Made by a program: the position numbers and the translations under genes. A stretch of DNA of 64,000 nucleotides from Primula veris (taxonomy: Eukaryota > Streptophyta > Magnoliopsida > Ericales > Primulaceae), in assembly GCA_963682055.1 (NCBI GenBank), contig OY821744.1:33828967-33892966 (forward strand), read 5' to 3'. Positions 1-12,136 of this stretch are shown here, one piece after another (position 1 is the first letter of the stretch; each line of letters starts with the position of its first letter). A model generated the notes under the pieces. It ran no database searches and was not told the origin of the DNA. It saw nothing but the letters and a program-made list of their open reading frames with translations.

Positions 1-1560
1 GCCGCGCCTTGTTTCTCGCTCTATAAATTACGATAAAGGTCCCTTTGGTTTAGAGTGAGATTCTACTTAGTTTGTATTGGTCATTATACTCCGTTAGAAC
101 GTATTAAAAATACGTCAGTCATGGTTTTTTGAGTAGTGAAAGATAGTTATTGTCGAATAGAGGTTGGAGGCTCAGCTGGTGACACGCTGACTCTATTGAC
201 AGTAAGTCTAAAACCTCATTCGTGCGCGCACCAAAACCTCTCGTCGACTCGTAAGACAAAAGGGCAAAATATGTTTTTAGTAAATTGCGTTTCCTGTTTT
301 CCGTTTTTTGTTTTTCGCATTCTGTTGTTTCGTGTTTAAATTTTAGTTTTTTTTAAAAAAAAAATTCATGTGTTTCGTTTTGTTTCTCGCTTCCGTTTTC
401 CGACCAACTGTGAATAAGCATTATTGTCTCGTTTGGTTGCCTATTACGAAAGGAGAAGTTGAGTGAAGACTGTCGGGGATCATCTACACTCATTTTAGTC
501 TAGAATTATATTTTGTAGCAGGTAGTTTTACTATTTTTTGTTGTAATTAATGATTTGGCATCCCCGTATTTATATCATTCGTACTGCCTATTTTCGCCCC
601 TACCGATTACATGTGTATTATTTTTATTTATTATGAAAGAAGTAGTGAAAGTATATTGGATATAAGTAACTTTTAAGTAAAATTAATATTGAAAAACATA
701 ATTGGTGGAATTGAAAATTTGTTATCATTTTGACTTGAAAATCGTATTTTTATGTTGTCGAAATAGTTTATTGCTATAAGATACAAGGAAATGTTGTCTA
801 TGAGAGTTCGATAATAACATGCGCCATTCTCGTATTTGTTCATAATAGATGCTTCCTGAACTGCCCCCTTTTTTTTTTACTTTATAAGTAAGAAAAAGAG
901 GTGGTATCAAAATAACATTTTTTTTCCTTTTTTACATCTAAATGAAAAGTACGAAAATAAAGCCACTATCAAACATGCAAATTATCTAGAAAGGCCGTTA
1001 AACTTCGTATAGAGGTCAGTGACATTAATTTAATGTAGTCTAAATTTAGTCAATTTGATAGGTAGATTATTATTTTGTAAGTGTGACTCAATTAAAGTTC
1101 ATAGTATGAATATATGTTATTTCATATAAATATTACTTTGTACTTTAAATTTTACATCTGAACACATTATAAGATGGTTATACGTTGAATATACTAGTAT
1201 CTTTAACCTATACACATACACCAAACAAATAATGCAATTCTTAATGATACCTTAAAAAATATAATAAGATTCCATCTCAAAAATCTTAGTGGGTGATAAT
1301 ATTAATGTTTATTGTTTACATAGTATTTTTTGAATTCTTAAATATTCTAATTGTCATAAGAGATAATAGCGACATAAATAACTAGAAAAAACTTAATTTG
1401 ATATTGAATTACATATAGTCAGTTAATATGAGATCACTATTTAGGATCAAAATTGATGTTTTTTCCAATCCTTGGACTAATAGTAGGGAAACTAAAAATA
1501 TAGAGAAATAGTAGATATCTATATAAAACATGGAAGGTAATTAATGTAATTTTAAATTAA
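1..1560. other. Gene-free AT-rich stretch
   Basis: I see no convincing coding region. The short open frames here are interrupted, low in complexity and lack recognisable motifs. The first 350 bases are somewhat richer in GC and run into a poly-T/poly-A tract near 340-365, which could be the edge of an old retroelement, but no ends or target duplications are visible. Confidence 0.5.
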
Positions 1561-1610
1561 GAAAATTAAAACTTTGTTTCTCTCTCTAGACCAGTGTGAG
1601 CTCTCCCGCT

Positions 1611-1664
1611 CCTTCATGACGTCAGCGTGGGATCCACCTCTCTTAAGCCTCCACGTGGCATCTC
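1611..1664. promoter_or_regulatory. Paired bZIP-type boxes: TGACGTCA and CCACGTGG
   Basis: A GC-richer patch of about 100 bases in otherwise AT-rich DNA contains a perfect palindromic TGACGTCA at 1617-1624 (C-box/CRE type) and a perfect palindromic G-box CCACGTGG at 1651-1658, 34 bases apart start to start. Plant bZIP factors bind both cores, and the G-box with its GC end also fits an ABA-response element. No gene start is recognisable within several kilobases, so the target, if any, is unknown. The motifs are seen; regulatory function is inference. Confidence 0.4.
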
Positions 1665-2930
1665 GTGATCTGCTTTCATTTCAATACGTGATTTCCTCTC
1701 CTTTTTTTTATAAATTTTTTAAAAAAATTTAGAGAGATAATAAATGATACAAACACATAAATAGTCTGGATTTTTCCAATCCAATTTATTTGTTTTCACG
1801 GGATGAATACGTCGTGATTACGGTTCGTAAATATTTTTTTTTAATTAATTAGATTTCTGAAAAAAAAAATTCATATAGCTTGGCTGATTGATCGGTCTCT
1901 GTAAAATTTTCAGATTTTAACGCAGGGGCAATTTGGCAATTTCACAGTCAAACCGTAAATTTGATTTACGGTTCGTAAAAAAAAATTACGGTTTGAACGT
2001 GAAAATAGGTAAATTGCAGTGGAAAAATCTAGGCTCTTGTGGAAAAAAGTTGGAAGGTAGTATATTTTTTTGGTATAAAATCAGATTTTGAAAATTGTTT
2101 AAAAAATCCTATGAAAATTTAGATTTTAATTTTTTGTATTTTCTACGTTTTTCACATTTTCAAAAGCCAAATAATCCCACGGTCTAAACACACACATATT
2201 TTAAAATAAAAATAAACTAAAAATCAACTAAAAAAAATCGATGTCAAACGTTCCTATATCATTTAATTTATGTATAGATTAATGAGAAGGTGGAAATTCA
2301 ACTTTTGTGATTTATATTGCTACTATAGTGGTTTGGGGTAATACCCAAAATATATAATTAATCAAAATATAAGATACCTACAAATTTATTCTCAAAACAT
2401 ACAAACATATAATTACACATATTTATTAGAGTTATATGTTTTGGAAATAAAAATTTTGGTTTGTAGTTTTTGGTAATTAGACTTGAAAAATTGTAAAAAA
2501 AATTTGTAATTTTTCCTAGTTTTTTGTTTTTTTTACTATGTGTAGTTAGTGTAATACATAGTTAATTTGTTTACTTGTTGTATATTTGTCTTAACTTATT
2601 ATCATTTGGGGCTTGCCGTAATAGTCATTTGTTGTCTTTTGCCTTTGTTTATATTCTTAGTTTCCTTACAACAATTTGCAATTTATAATACCTTGCCGTA
2701 TCAAACAAAATTACAAAAGACAAAGAATAAACATCCCAGTCCCTAAAATAAGGTAATTCTTTTGAGATTTTTTTATCTTTTTATATTTTAAAAATACTAG
2801 CTAGTATTATATAAATCTTGATAAGTTCAAGATTTCTTACTAATTTATCTGGTACCAACTTGCAATGTGTATGGCAAAAAATATTACTAGCATTGTTGCT
2901 TGAGAAAACCATCTTACTATCATGTCCTCC

Positions 2931-3200
2931 GCGAAAAACCAAATCGAATCGATAACCGAAAACAAAAAAAATTCGGATCGGTTTCGGTTTTCAGTAAAAC
3001 CGAACCGAAAAGAACCGAAACCAAAAACACCCGAAAAATATCGAAAAAAACAAAAAAAAACCGAAAAAGACCGAAAAATCAAAAATAAAACCGAAAAAAT
3101 TGGACCGAAAAAACCGGTCTGATTCGGTCCAAAAAATAAAAATACCGAAAGCAAAAAATATGTTCGGTTTCGATTTTGACAAAAGCCGTACCGGATTGGA
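2931..3200. repeat. CCGAAAA/CGGTTTTCGG-rich repeat
   Basis: This stretch is built from many degenerate copies of CCGAAA and AACCGAA, with complementary CGGTTT blocks near 2980-3000 and 3160-3175, so parts can pair with each other. Open frames across it on both strands encode only Lys/Arg- or Phe-rich low-complexity peptides and are not genes. Similar CGGTTCGG-rich elements are widespread in plant genomes. I do not see clean terminal repeats. Confidence 0.55.
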
Positions 3201-4393
3201 CCGACCCAGCTTACTATATATCTTAGTATCTTTTTAATCAAGACTTACTAAAAAGTCAATCAATTATCCTAACGTGTAGTCTTGTTCTTGTAAACTTACA
3301 TAATACCCAATCCATAGATCAGGACCAGAAAATGATAAACTAACCACCTTGATTGTGGGTAAATTTCATTTCAACACAATAAAAAAATAACAAAAACTGT
3401 TACTTGGTTACAAATGAACCACTATGTAAAAGATATTGCACCTTGTCCCTCGATTTGTTTTCTTAACTAAATAAAGTAGTAGTTGTCATATTTATTTTCA
3501 CTAAGCTAGTTTTCTCTTAGTGACAAAGTGCCAAAGTGGTAGATCTTCATGGGTTAGGTATTTGCTTAATTAATATTCTGGGTATGAAAATGTCAATGCA
3601 AGACTAAATACCAAGCTAGTGTGAACCAATCTCAAATTAATATATTGCGTCAAACAAAAGTCATAGTGGACTACTCCTAACGTGTGACACAAATTATTGA
3701 ATTAATATAAGGATCATTTGTGATGTATTTGAAATGGTATTCTATAGTTTAGAATTAGACCTTGTGGACACGCCAAAGAACAAATTTTATCAAACATGTG
3801 CATTCGGAAACTAGATAAAAAATTCGTTTTCAAAAATACACGCGAGTGTTTGGAAAAAACTTAAAACAGCTAACTTTCAACGTATTGATCTTTGGTATTA
3901 GCTAATTACTTTTTGTTTTTTCAATCAAAATGACTTAATAAGACATTTTTTTGATAAATTTTCATAATATCATATTTAAACGAGCAAATAGCGCGTAAAG
4001 TAAACGAATAAAATTTTAGTTGAGATAAGATTAATATTAATTTAAATTCTTAAAATGGTGGCGAAAAAGCTATCAAAATCTTTAAAATGTGTGACTTTTT
4101 TGCTTTTAGCTTTTCTAGTTATATTCCTCCAAAATCTAGATTTTTAAAAGTTAAAAAAAATAGTGATATCAAACGAACGTGGGTTTTTAAAATCAAAAAA
4201 CTAAAAAAACTATAAAAAAAAAATTGATGTGAAACATGGAGATATTATATACTTAGTTATGCATTTGGCATTAAAATTATCAGTGTAATGATGTGGAAAC
4301 ACTTGCATGACAGATTTGAATATTACTAGTTCCATTCAGACATAAGAATATTCAATACGAACCTTGCAATGAAAATTAATCTCTTGCTAAATT
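3201..4393. other. Gene-free stretch
   Basis: AT-rich DNA with no supported coding region. Around 3,810-4,200 there are several AAAGCT/AGCTTTT and TCAAAC-type blocks like those at the ends of hairpin MITEs elsewhere in the window, but boundaries are not clear. Confidence 0.4.
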
Positions 4394-4576
4394 CATTATA
4401 AAAAAATGTTTGATTTAGTGAGAGTTAAAAGACTGTCACTAATTTAAAAAATTGTCACAAATCTGTCGCAAATTGACTAAACTGTCACAAAGTCGTCATA
4501 AAAACCGTCGCTAATAAGCTCGTAACAAAAAATACCGTCACTAATCCCGTCGCTATTTGAGTATTTTTTTATAGTG
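4394..4576. mobile_element. CACTA-type MITE, copy A (183 bp)
   Basis: The element begins CATTATAAAAAAAT and ends ATTTTTTTATAGTG, so its termini are near-perfect inverted repeats of the CACTATAAAAAAAT type. It is flanked on both sides by ATT, matching the 3-bp target duplication of CACTA (En/Spm) transposons. Inside are repeated GTCGCTAAT, GTCACTAAT and CTGTCACAAA units, resembling the subterminal transposase-binding repeats of this superfamily. It has no coding capacity. A second copy lies in reverse orientation at 41,713-41,894. Confidence 0.85.
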
Positions 4577-4787
4577 ATTAAGTGACGCAAATTAAATAAG
4601 TTTGTCTTAGTTATCAACTGTGAGTCTGTGATTACGATTTGTTTTTCCGAGCATATCCAGTTAATTAATCATCTATCTAGATATGTGATCGATCGTGTTA
4701 ACCTAGCTAACGTTTGTCTATTTACAGATATCGTCTTGGTTTATAGTATTGTGAAACTCTTATGTTCCGGAGTCAATATACCATCTT

Positions 4788-5390
4788 AATTAGGGATGAC
4801 TTTCGTACGGTATCGATTTTTTTGACCATATACCAATATCGAACCGAACTTGCTTGGTTTGAAAAAAATTATACCATAACAAAATCAAAACGGTTGGTAC
4901 GGTTCGATTTTCCGTTTTATACCGAAACATTATTATTATTAAAAGATAATTCTTGATAACAATAAAATAGCAAAAAAGTTTGTAAAAAGTAAAATGTGTA
5001 CAACTATTCTTATACTTGCTACATTTATTGTGAACTTGATTAAAATAGTAAACACTTATAAAATAAGAATTCTTTTAAAACACCAGATAAGAAAATGGAG
5101 AAATACGAAATTATTATATTTGACTTCGTAAATAGTAAAGTAAGTCCAAAGAAAAATTAAAATAAACTATAAGACAATTTATTTGTAAATTATAATTATG
5201 TGTAGATTTCTATATATTTTATAATTTTAATGTTTGGTTCGGTTCGGTTCGGTATTGTACCAAACATACGAAATGGATACCGAAACCGAACCGACTTTTA
5301 AAGTTTGGTTCGGTTATACCGTATCGAAAAGTCGGTATACCGAACTTTCGGTAACAACTTATTTGGTTCAGCTCGAAAATCAATCGATTG
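4788..5390. repeat. CGGTTCGG/CGGTATACC-rich inverted element
   Basis: The left part (about 4788-4930) and right part (about 5230-5360) both consist of interspersed GGTTCGG, ACCGAAC and ATACCG blocks in both orientations, separated by AT-rich DNA. The arrangement fits a nonautonomous inverted-repeat element. The open frames across it (4762-4956, 5234-5479, 5298-5510) are by-products of the repeats. Confidence 0.5.
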
Positions 5391-7143
5391 GTGAAAAAAA
5401 TAAAAAATCCACCCTCTTAATCCAAAAGTTTTTCGAGGCTTATAGTCTCGACTTTCTTCAGGGTAAAAGAGAAGTGTGATGTACATCTTTGAATGATTTG
5501 TGAATACCAAATTATGTGTCCTCTCATGTAATGGTATATAATTTCAAAGGACAAAAAGTTTATAAAAAAAATCATATCGAAATTGAATGGACTATATACT
5601 ATATCTAGTCATCATAATAATGCAGCAATGAACATTAATTAATTATGATCTACACTGTGCATTCATTTTAAAAAAATAAGAACTATCGAAAAAGAAGATT
5701 GGATTGGCATATATATTGACGCGTTTTACAAATTTGCAAGATTCTGGTACAAACAAATTGGCATTAATTAGCGGAATGGAATAATATTTTGGAGATGCAT
5801 GGGTCCATCCATATATTCATACGTTACATTACATGGTGACATATATATGATTTCGATAAATAAATTTAATATTTTTTTAAAAAATTTAAATATTAAATGA
5901 TTAAATATAATTAATTAATAATTGTATATAAATAGTAAAATAATGTTCTACTATTATAAAAAATACACAACGATTTTTTTGGAATATAAATGTGTGTAAA
6001 ATAATATTTTTTTAAGTTATTTATGTATTTGAATTGAGTGATGAGATTTAAGGGTAATTACAATATTAGAGTGAGGGTATTTTTGAAAATTTTGGACAAA
6101 ATTAGACAATCTTAAAATGTTTGGTTTGGCTTATATTAATAGCATGATATGATATATTAATATTCATAAAGTAAAAGTGTGACTGGAAGTCCTTGATAAG
6201 TACTTACTTTATTGTTCTAACTTCAAAATTAAGAGCGCGACTACGGTTAAGAAATGGGACGGATGGGGCACGTTCACGTATGACCTTTCCGAAAGTTTAT
6301 TGTTTCATATTCGTGTTACCATGTACAGGGGGAAGCTAAGTGGGGACGATCGGGTGCCACGGCACCCCCATAATTTTAGAAATCCCAAGTGACGCAATTT
6401 TTTTTTAGTACAATTTCTTTTTATGTGTAGATTTGGCACCCCCATAAAAATATGTTACTTGTACATATATTTTGGCATCCTCATTTACACATCATGGCTT
6501 CGCCCCTGACCATGTATTATAAATCATCCTACTTTCATTTATTACCGATTCACAGATTGGTCTGCGATTACTAAGCTAACTTGTTACTATTGCACCAGGT
6601 TTAGAGGGTTTTTTTTTTTTTTCAAATTTGCTCGAATGACGTAAAATGAATTTTTATATTCGAGTGGATTGAACAAATTTTCGTCGTCCGTTTAGACGTG
6701 ATCAGTACACAAAAGTGACGATAAATTCGGAGGTCTCTTTGTTAAAATGTTGGTCGATGATGTTCAAAAAAAATTAAAAAAAAGTGGACAAAAACAGTTG
6801 AAAGAAAACCGACTAGTATGGACAAGTTTGTTTGGTTGCAGCTTTTAAATTCAACTCACTTGTCTCTTATAATTTCTTAAAAGCCTAGTTAAGTTTAAGC
6901 AGCATAATATCAGTTTTGTTTTCATCTTCAATTAAGCCAGCCTAATTATTTAAAAAGCAGACAAACAGAGGTCACTTCCAAAATTGTTTAAAATAAAATA
7001 AAAATAGAGAGGTCAGTTCCAAAAAGAATGAGTAAAGAACAAGGAACAGAAATGGAATAGAAGCACTTTTGCCTTTTTTTTTTCCTCTTTATCTGCTTGC
7101 ATCAGATTAAGCCATTGCATGAATATTTCAAAAATAAATAGTA
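5391..7143. repeat. Repeat-rich intergenic DNA
   Basis: No gene is visible. About 5,830-6,150 carries a sequence ending in a TATTTTTGAAAA block followed by TTATATTAATAG; related blocks occur near 23,240-23,310, 37,945-37,975 and 42,310-42,355, so this is a dispersed family. About 6,335-6,510 carries another common plant repeat, with two CACCCCCAT blocks and a GGCTTCGCCCCTGA end; similar CGCCCCTG ends appear near 590-600 and 13,285-13,292. Confidence 0.5.
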
Positions 7144-7378
7144 CTCTCCTCGTTTTCATTTAATTGTCAACTACGAAATTACGTGCAATTTTGATCGGCT
7201 TATAATTTGTATCAAAATTATTGAAATGATTTTTTTTAAAATCTAATCATAAAATTTAACATTTGAATTATATGATCAACTTTTGAAATTTTTTATTCCG
7301 GCAATTTTGATACAAATTCTTGGACGGTCAAAATTGCACGTAATTTCGTAGTTGACAATTAAATAGTAACGGATGGAG
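7144..7378. mobile_element. Stowaway-like MITE, copy 1 (about 235 bp)
   Basis: The termini are long inverted repeats: CTCTCCTCGTTTTCATTTAA on the left, and on the right a sequence whose complement starts CTCCATCCGTTACTATTTAA. The arms continue with ATTGTCAACTACGAAATTAC and are nearly perfect for more than 50 bases. The left flank is TA; on the right the TA has become CA. Terminal CTCC(C/A)TCCG and TA target sites are typical of Stowaway (Tc1/mariner) elements. Other copies are at 13,969, 32,783 and 46,794. Confidence 0.8.
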
Positions 7379-8633
7379 CAGATAATAGTAAGTCATTGCA
7401 TGTGCTCACTTTCTCCTCTTTTGCAGCTGTATCTCATCTTTCATGCAATCATCTCATATTATGAACATTGGAGAAGTTCTATCAACTACATTTTACACTT
7501 AATTTTCAAGCACGATTTACAGGATGTACATTCAAAATTGTATATGAGACACGAAAATTACGATAGTTTAAGACAGCTGAAAAACCTGACTTGATTGTGG
7601 ATAATAAAGACCGGACATGAAATGTATCTAGGTGGTAAAATTCGCATACCCAACCATAACAAGCAAATGCAGTGTCTACAGATTTGCACAAAACTGAAAA
7701 CTGAAGCTCCGTTTTTGCACTAATCACTATCATTACTTTTGCGTACTTTCTCAGAAACTCTCTACAAGTCCAGTAAAATCATAACCGCACAGAGATTATT
7801 AGTGTGAATGGACAATAATGATATGAATGGGCATAAAGAAAGAGCAACTCGTCGCGTCTCTTAAGAGTTTGCATAAATAATGTGGATTTAACATTAGTAA
7901 ATGCCACTCGAAATGACCTCAAACTAAGTGTCACTGGCATTAAAGGACTGCCGATCTGTTAGTCTTAGTTCAAGTATAATTCTGAACTGACACAAGCAAA
8001 AAACAATATCTTTATTTTGCTACATTTCATTACAAGTTCAGGTAACTTTGGGTAGAGAAATAATTAATAACTTTTTGAAAGGACGGTTTCCGGATGAAAA
8101 GTAAATTAGGTTCCACTCAAAATTACTGCAGATCGAAGGTTGTTTAACTCTGACCTTATATGAGAACAAAATGTATACTGTCAGGCATGAACTTGTAAAG
8201 AAACTAGTCGACTACTGAATCTTCGTTACTCGGAAGTCAAAATTACTGCAGATTTAAGTATGCTAAAGTATGACCTTAAAAGAGAATAAAATTTGTTCTG
8301 TCAAACAGGAACCGATAAAGAAACTAGTACTAAACTAGCCAACTAGGCACCATATAATAACACTTCAGAGTTCAGATCATATACACAATACCAAAAATTG
8401 TAAACAAGCAACCAAAGACCAGGCAAAAGTAACAACCATCAAACAGCGTAAATCATTGATTGTCAATTTGTCATCATGATTTAGTATACTTTTGAATATA
8501 TTCATTATAAACCTTAAGCTAGTATTTATACTCCAATTGTCAGATCAGAGCACAACTTTGCTCCATCTCACTAAGTACTAAAAGAATCCCAAACCTACAA
8601 AAACTTTCAAAAGAATTAACTATATGTATTCTT
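7379..8633. other. 3' flank of the PP2C gene
   Basis: No coding region is supported here. An imperfect tandem duplication of about 120 bases lies at 8,110-8,340: a CAAAATTACTGCAGAT block occurs at 8118 and again at 8238, each followed by a TGACCTTA block and an AAAGAAACTAGT block. It sits just beyond the PP2C stop codon and may fall in the 3' UTR. Confidence 0.45.
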
Positions 8634-11600
8634 CTATAATTCACATTTTCTGTCTGCAGATTCTTGGGAAGACCTATGCGATTGCAGTGGGATAACAATA
8701 ACTGACAAATTATCACCACTGCCTCGATTATATGCTTCTTCAACAATGTAGTCAGCTAATGAGGAGAAGTTTGACGAGGTTGTTGATGTATTGTTTTCTC
8801 GAATTTCTATGAGACCACATATTTCCTGTGGACTTTGACCTTCAAAGATGCCATCCGAAGCAACTACCAGAAAGTTATCGTTAGCAGTTAAATTTCTCCA
8901 ACCAAACAACTCTGGCACAGAACTAACTCCATATCTGGAAATAGTTTGAGATACAAAAAATTAGTACAAATATCCATCCTTTCTTTCATTTAATAACTAC
9001 CTTCTTGATAGACGTGAGACGTCTCACGTAGGGTAGTTGCAAGTTGAAACTAATGACAGTTCAAACCAATATGTTAAGAAACCAAGTCAGAGTAAGTTCA
9101 AATATTCGTAGTTTTACAGACAAATCAACATGGTAAATTACTATATTCGAGTAGCTCAGTCTAAACAGGTTTTTAACTTATTGGATATATTCGTTTTGCT
9201 TTCTTCCAAATTAAACGGAATCAGAATGATGTGTCAATAAAAAAATCAGATGTTCACTTTAGAAAGTGGGTCAAACCACAAGAGAAGGTAAAGTTGGCTC
9301 TGCTCTTCTGTTTTAGGTAGTATCATGCTAAATTTTAAAAGCCTCAATGCATAAGTTAAGAAAATGAGCAAGGGCAAAAAGGGCAAACCCGGTGCTAAAG
9401 CTCCCGCTATGTGCGGGGTCCGGGGAGGGGTCAGAAAATGAGCAAGATAACCATAGATATGATGCAGGATCAAGATGATCAGAACATTACCAAGTTCCCC
9501 ATATAATCTGACAACAATGACTACAGAGGCAGATTTAATAACTACAGCGAAAAGAACAGAGAAACTTTGAAAAAAAGAAAGAGCATGTAAACGACTACAT
9601 AATTGTTATTTGGAAAAACACACCTTTTCAAGTACAGATCACCAATTGCTCGGGATACAGCTAATATACCATTTACACGAGGCACTCCCCATGTACGTAC
9701 AAATCCACCAGCTGCTTCTATCCTTTCTCTCTCATCTTCCCTGTCTGGATGATGATCTATTGTCAATTCTTCCACATACAGTCTTGTTATGGAAACATCT
9801 GTTATCCAAACAACCACATTAACCTTAGTAGAGTTCTATAAACAAGATAAAAAGAAAACAACAAGCTGATAAAACAATAAAAATTATCCAACAAAGCCCA
9901 ATAGAAACTCAAAGACTAGATAAATTAGAAGGACGGGTTTTATAATGCTTTACTACCCTATACAATCAGTATTATCAAATATATTCAATTAATCACCATG
10001 TACTACAAAGATTTCAATTTATTACCCTAGACAACTGTTCTTGGTCAATTTAGTTCAAATCCGTCAATTAAATTGACGGAAAACCTCCAAACATAGTTTA
10101 AAATAACCAACATACTCTTATATCTAACGGTTTTTGTCCAAACATTAACCCAACTGGTAAATTATTTGTCAAAACGATCACCTAAGGTCCTAATTTAAAA
10201 ATTAATAAAGCGCGCCTTATAGGGTCTGAACCATAGAATGGAGAAAGAACCTTCAATTTCCTGATGAGTTTTCGTTCTTTTTGAGCATAGAAGTGCTTTT
10301 GTATCACCAACATTAGCAACTAAAATTTGGGAATCTACCAAGAGAACAACAGTGGCAGTCGATCCAGAGATGTATCGATTACTCCTAGCTTCCTAGAAAT
10401 ATCAAATGACAAGATTACTGACAGTTAAGAGAAACACGGGTTTCTATACAACAACTGAATGGCAATATTACTTTCTCTTAGAAATTTCCAAAAAAAAAAC
10501 TGAATGGCAATATTACTTGTGAAAATTTAATGTCAATATCACGTAACGTCCTCGTCAATGCAATCTTCAAAATCTTCTGGAATTTAACATCTTCAGCTAC
10601 ATGGACTCCCTCAAAACTATGACAAAATGAACAGACTACTAGTCATATTAATTTCAACATGATCCTAAAGGGAAGTCATCTTCAAATGCATCAGATATTG
10701 ACAAATTAAGAATCACATTTACGACATAACAACCATGTATATTTGCAGATGGACCACTTTAAACACTTGAACAAAAGAACACCATCTCCGGACCATCCTT
10801 TTGTGATTAATACTGGTTATGCTAGTTCTATACTTAAACTAGAGGTAATTTCAAGAATCAGACACAGAGGATAAATTAAATATAAGAGAACCTCCTTAAA
10901 ATATGATGACAGGCAAAAAATTATCTTAAACAAAATAGAGGTAATATACCATGTCACATAAGAGCCTAGCTAAAATATTGCATAATTGATTTGATTGAGA
11001 TTTCTCTAAGTTCAGTAGTGACGACTTTCCAAGAAAAACTAATAAAATAGAAGATAAACCTGTGTTGATGTGGACCACAAAGCAGTTCTATGTCTTTGTT
11101 ATTCTCTTGAGAATATAAATCACTTCCTGAGTTACAAAAGAATTCCTGCTGGTATGAAGCTAAAGCAACATGAAGGGTAAAATATCCCAACAAGTTACTA
11201 GAAGCCAGCTCACTAGCCTCTTTTCCGCCATGACCATCGAATATAGCCGCCACACCAATCTTTACCTCCTTCGACCCATCTTTTCCTAGAATGTGGAGTA
11301 GCAGTTAGGAAAATAATATTGAGCTAATGAGTCAAAAAATTCCTAAGATACGGTCTTTATCAGATCATTTGGATGCCTGTATAAACATCATGTTTAACAG
11401 AAGAAGCTAACTATTCTTATTTCTTTACAAACGTCAACTTAAGATAAGAAATTTCTAACATAGGGGCAAATATAATTAAACATTACGTGACATATTGGAC
11501 TAATTTTTCATTAAGTGCCAGTGGGAACTTGTCTTTGCCATTTTAATGGTACTGTATATACTCGGTCTGTAAATCCAAAACTAGTACTCCGATTGAAATC

Positions 11601-12136
11601 TATGCCAGTCAAGCGGAACAGTATGCAAATTCACTACTTTTATTGAAGTGTATATCTACATCCATGAAAAATAAAATTAATTTTATTGGACATTGTGTCA
11701 ATAAAAAAACTACTCATTGAAGTGTATGCCTGTCAAAATTACCACTAAACTGACACAAGTTTTACTTGTCACTAAATGGGAATTAAGTCCAACCTATGCC
11801 ACCTAATAGGAATTTTTCTATTTAATTCAAATAAAACTAGAAAAAGGTCAAGTGCCCGTGAAAAGTACCAGTAACACTGACGTTTAACTGAAGATTGCAA
11901 GTGACACGATCCTCTTGATAATCCCTACGACCCTGGAACGTGGAAAAATGACAATTCCGGCCCTGATCTGGAGATATAGATGAGGGGTTCCACTGAGGAC
12001 ACTCTAGCGAATCCAAAACCAATGGAGCACCGCCTTCCTCATACAACTTCATGCACGTTGTAGAAACCTCATTTGTAGCATATGAAGTTACAGATAGTAA
12101 TGACATAAGCACTGCAATCGTAAATCCTTTTTCCAT
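8634..12136 (-). CDS. Protein phosphatase 2C with N-terminal signal-like segment
   Basis: Encodes a PP2C-family (PPM) Ser/Thr phosphatase, which needs Mg or Mn at a two-metal centre. Coding exons on the minus strand are 12136-11869, 11285-11060, 10616-10517, 10392-10251, 9798-9624 and 8934-8634; phases close at every junction to give 403 aa. The family motifs are in order: GRRDYQEDR near residues 69-77, [10 protein letters not shown] at 105-114, GSTATVVLL and ANVGDTKAL in exon 4, LAVSRAIGD in exon 5, VASDGIFE near 328-335 and [11 protein letters not shown] near 375-385. The metal-binding aspartates (about D106, D331, D378) are all present, so it should be active. Residues 1-21 form a hydrophobic stretch that looks like a signal peptide or membrane anchor. 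The ATG chosen lies just inside a likely 5' UTR intron acceptor (TACTTCCAG near 12,160). From memory it resembles the Arabidopsis At3g63320/At3g63340 PP2Cs; the substrate is unknown. Confidence 0.9.
9355..9440. repeat. SINE-like plant repeat fragment in PP2C intron 5
   Basis: The block GCTCCCGCTATGTGCGGGGT followed by CCGGGGAGGGG is an unusually GC-rich island inside an AT-rich intron. I recall this core from a widespread dispersed repeat of eudicot genomes. Only a fragment is present, with no promoter boxes or poly-A tail visible, so the class is uncertain. It does not interrupt an exon. Confidence 0.4.

Noticed and set aside
2840..3241. 133-codon Phe-rich minus-strand frame and Lys-rich plus-strand frames
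   Set aside because: They overlap on both strands and follow directly from the CCGAAAA repeat.
7506..7733. 75-codon minus-strand frame as an extra 3' exon of PP2C
   Set aside because: The PP2C frame already ends after the complete GDN motif, no donor precedes that stop, and this peptide has no domain signal.
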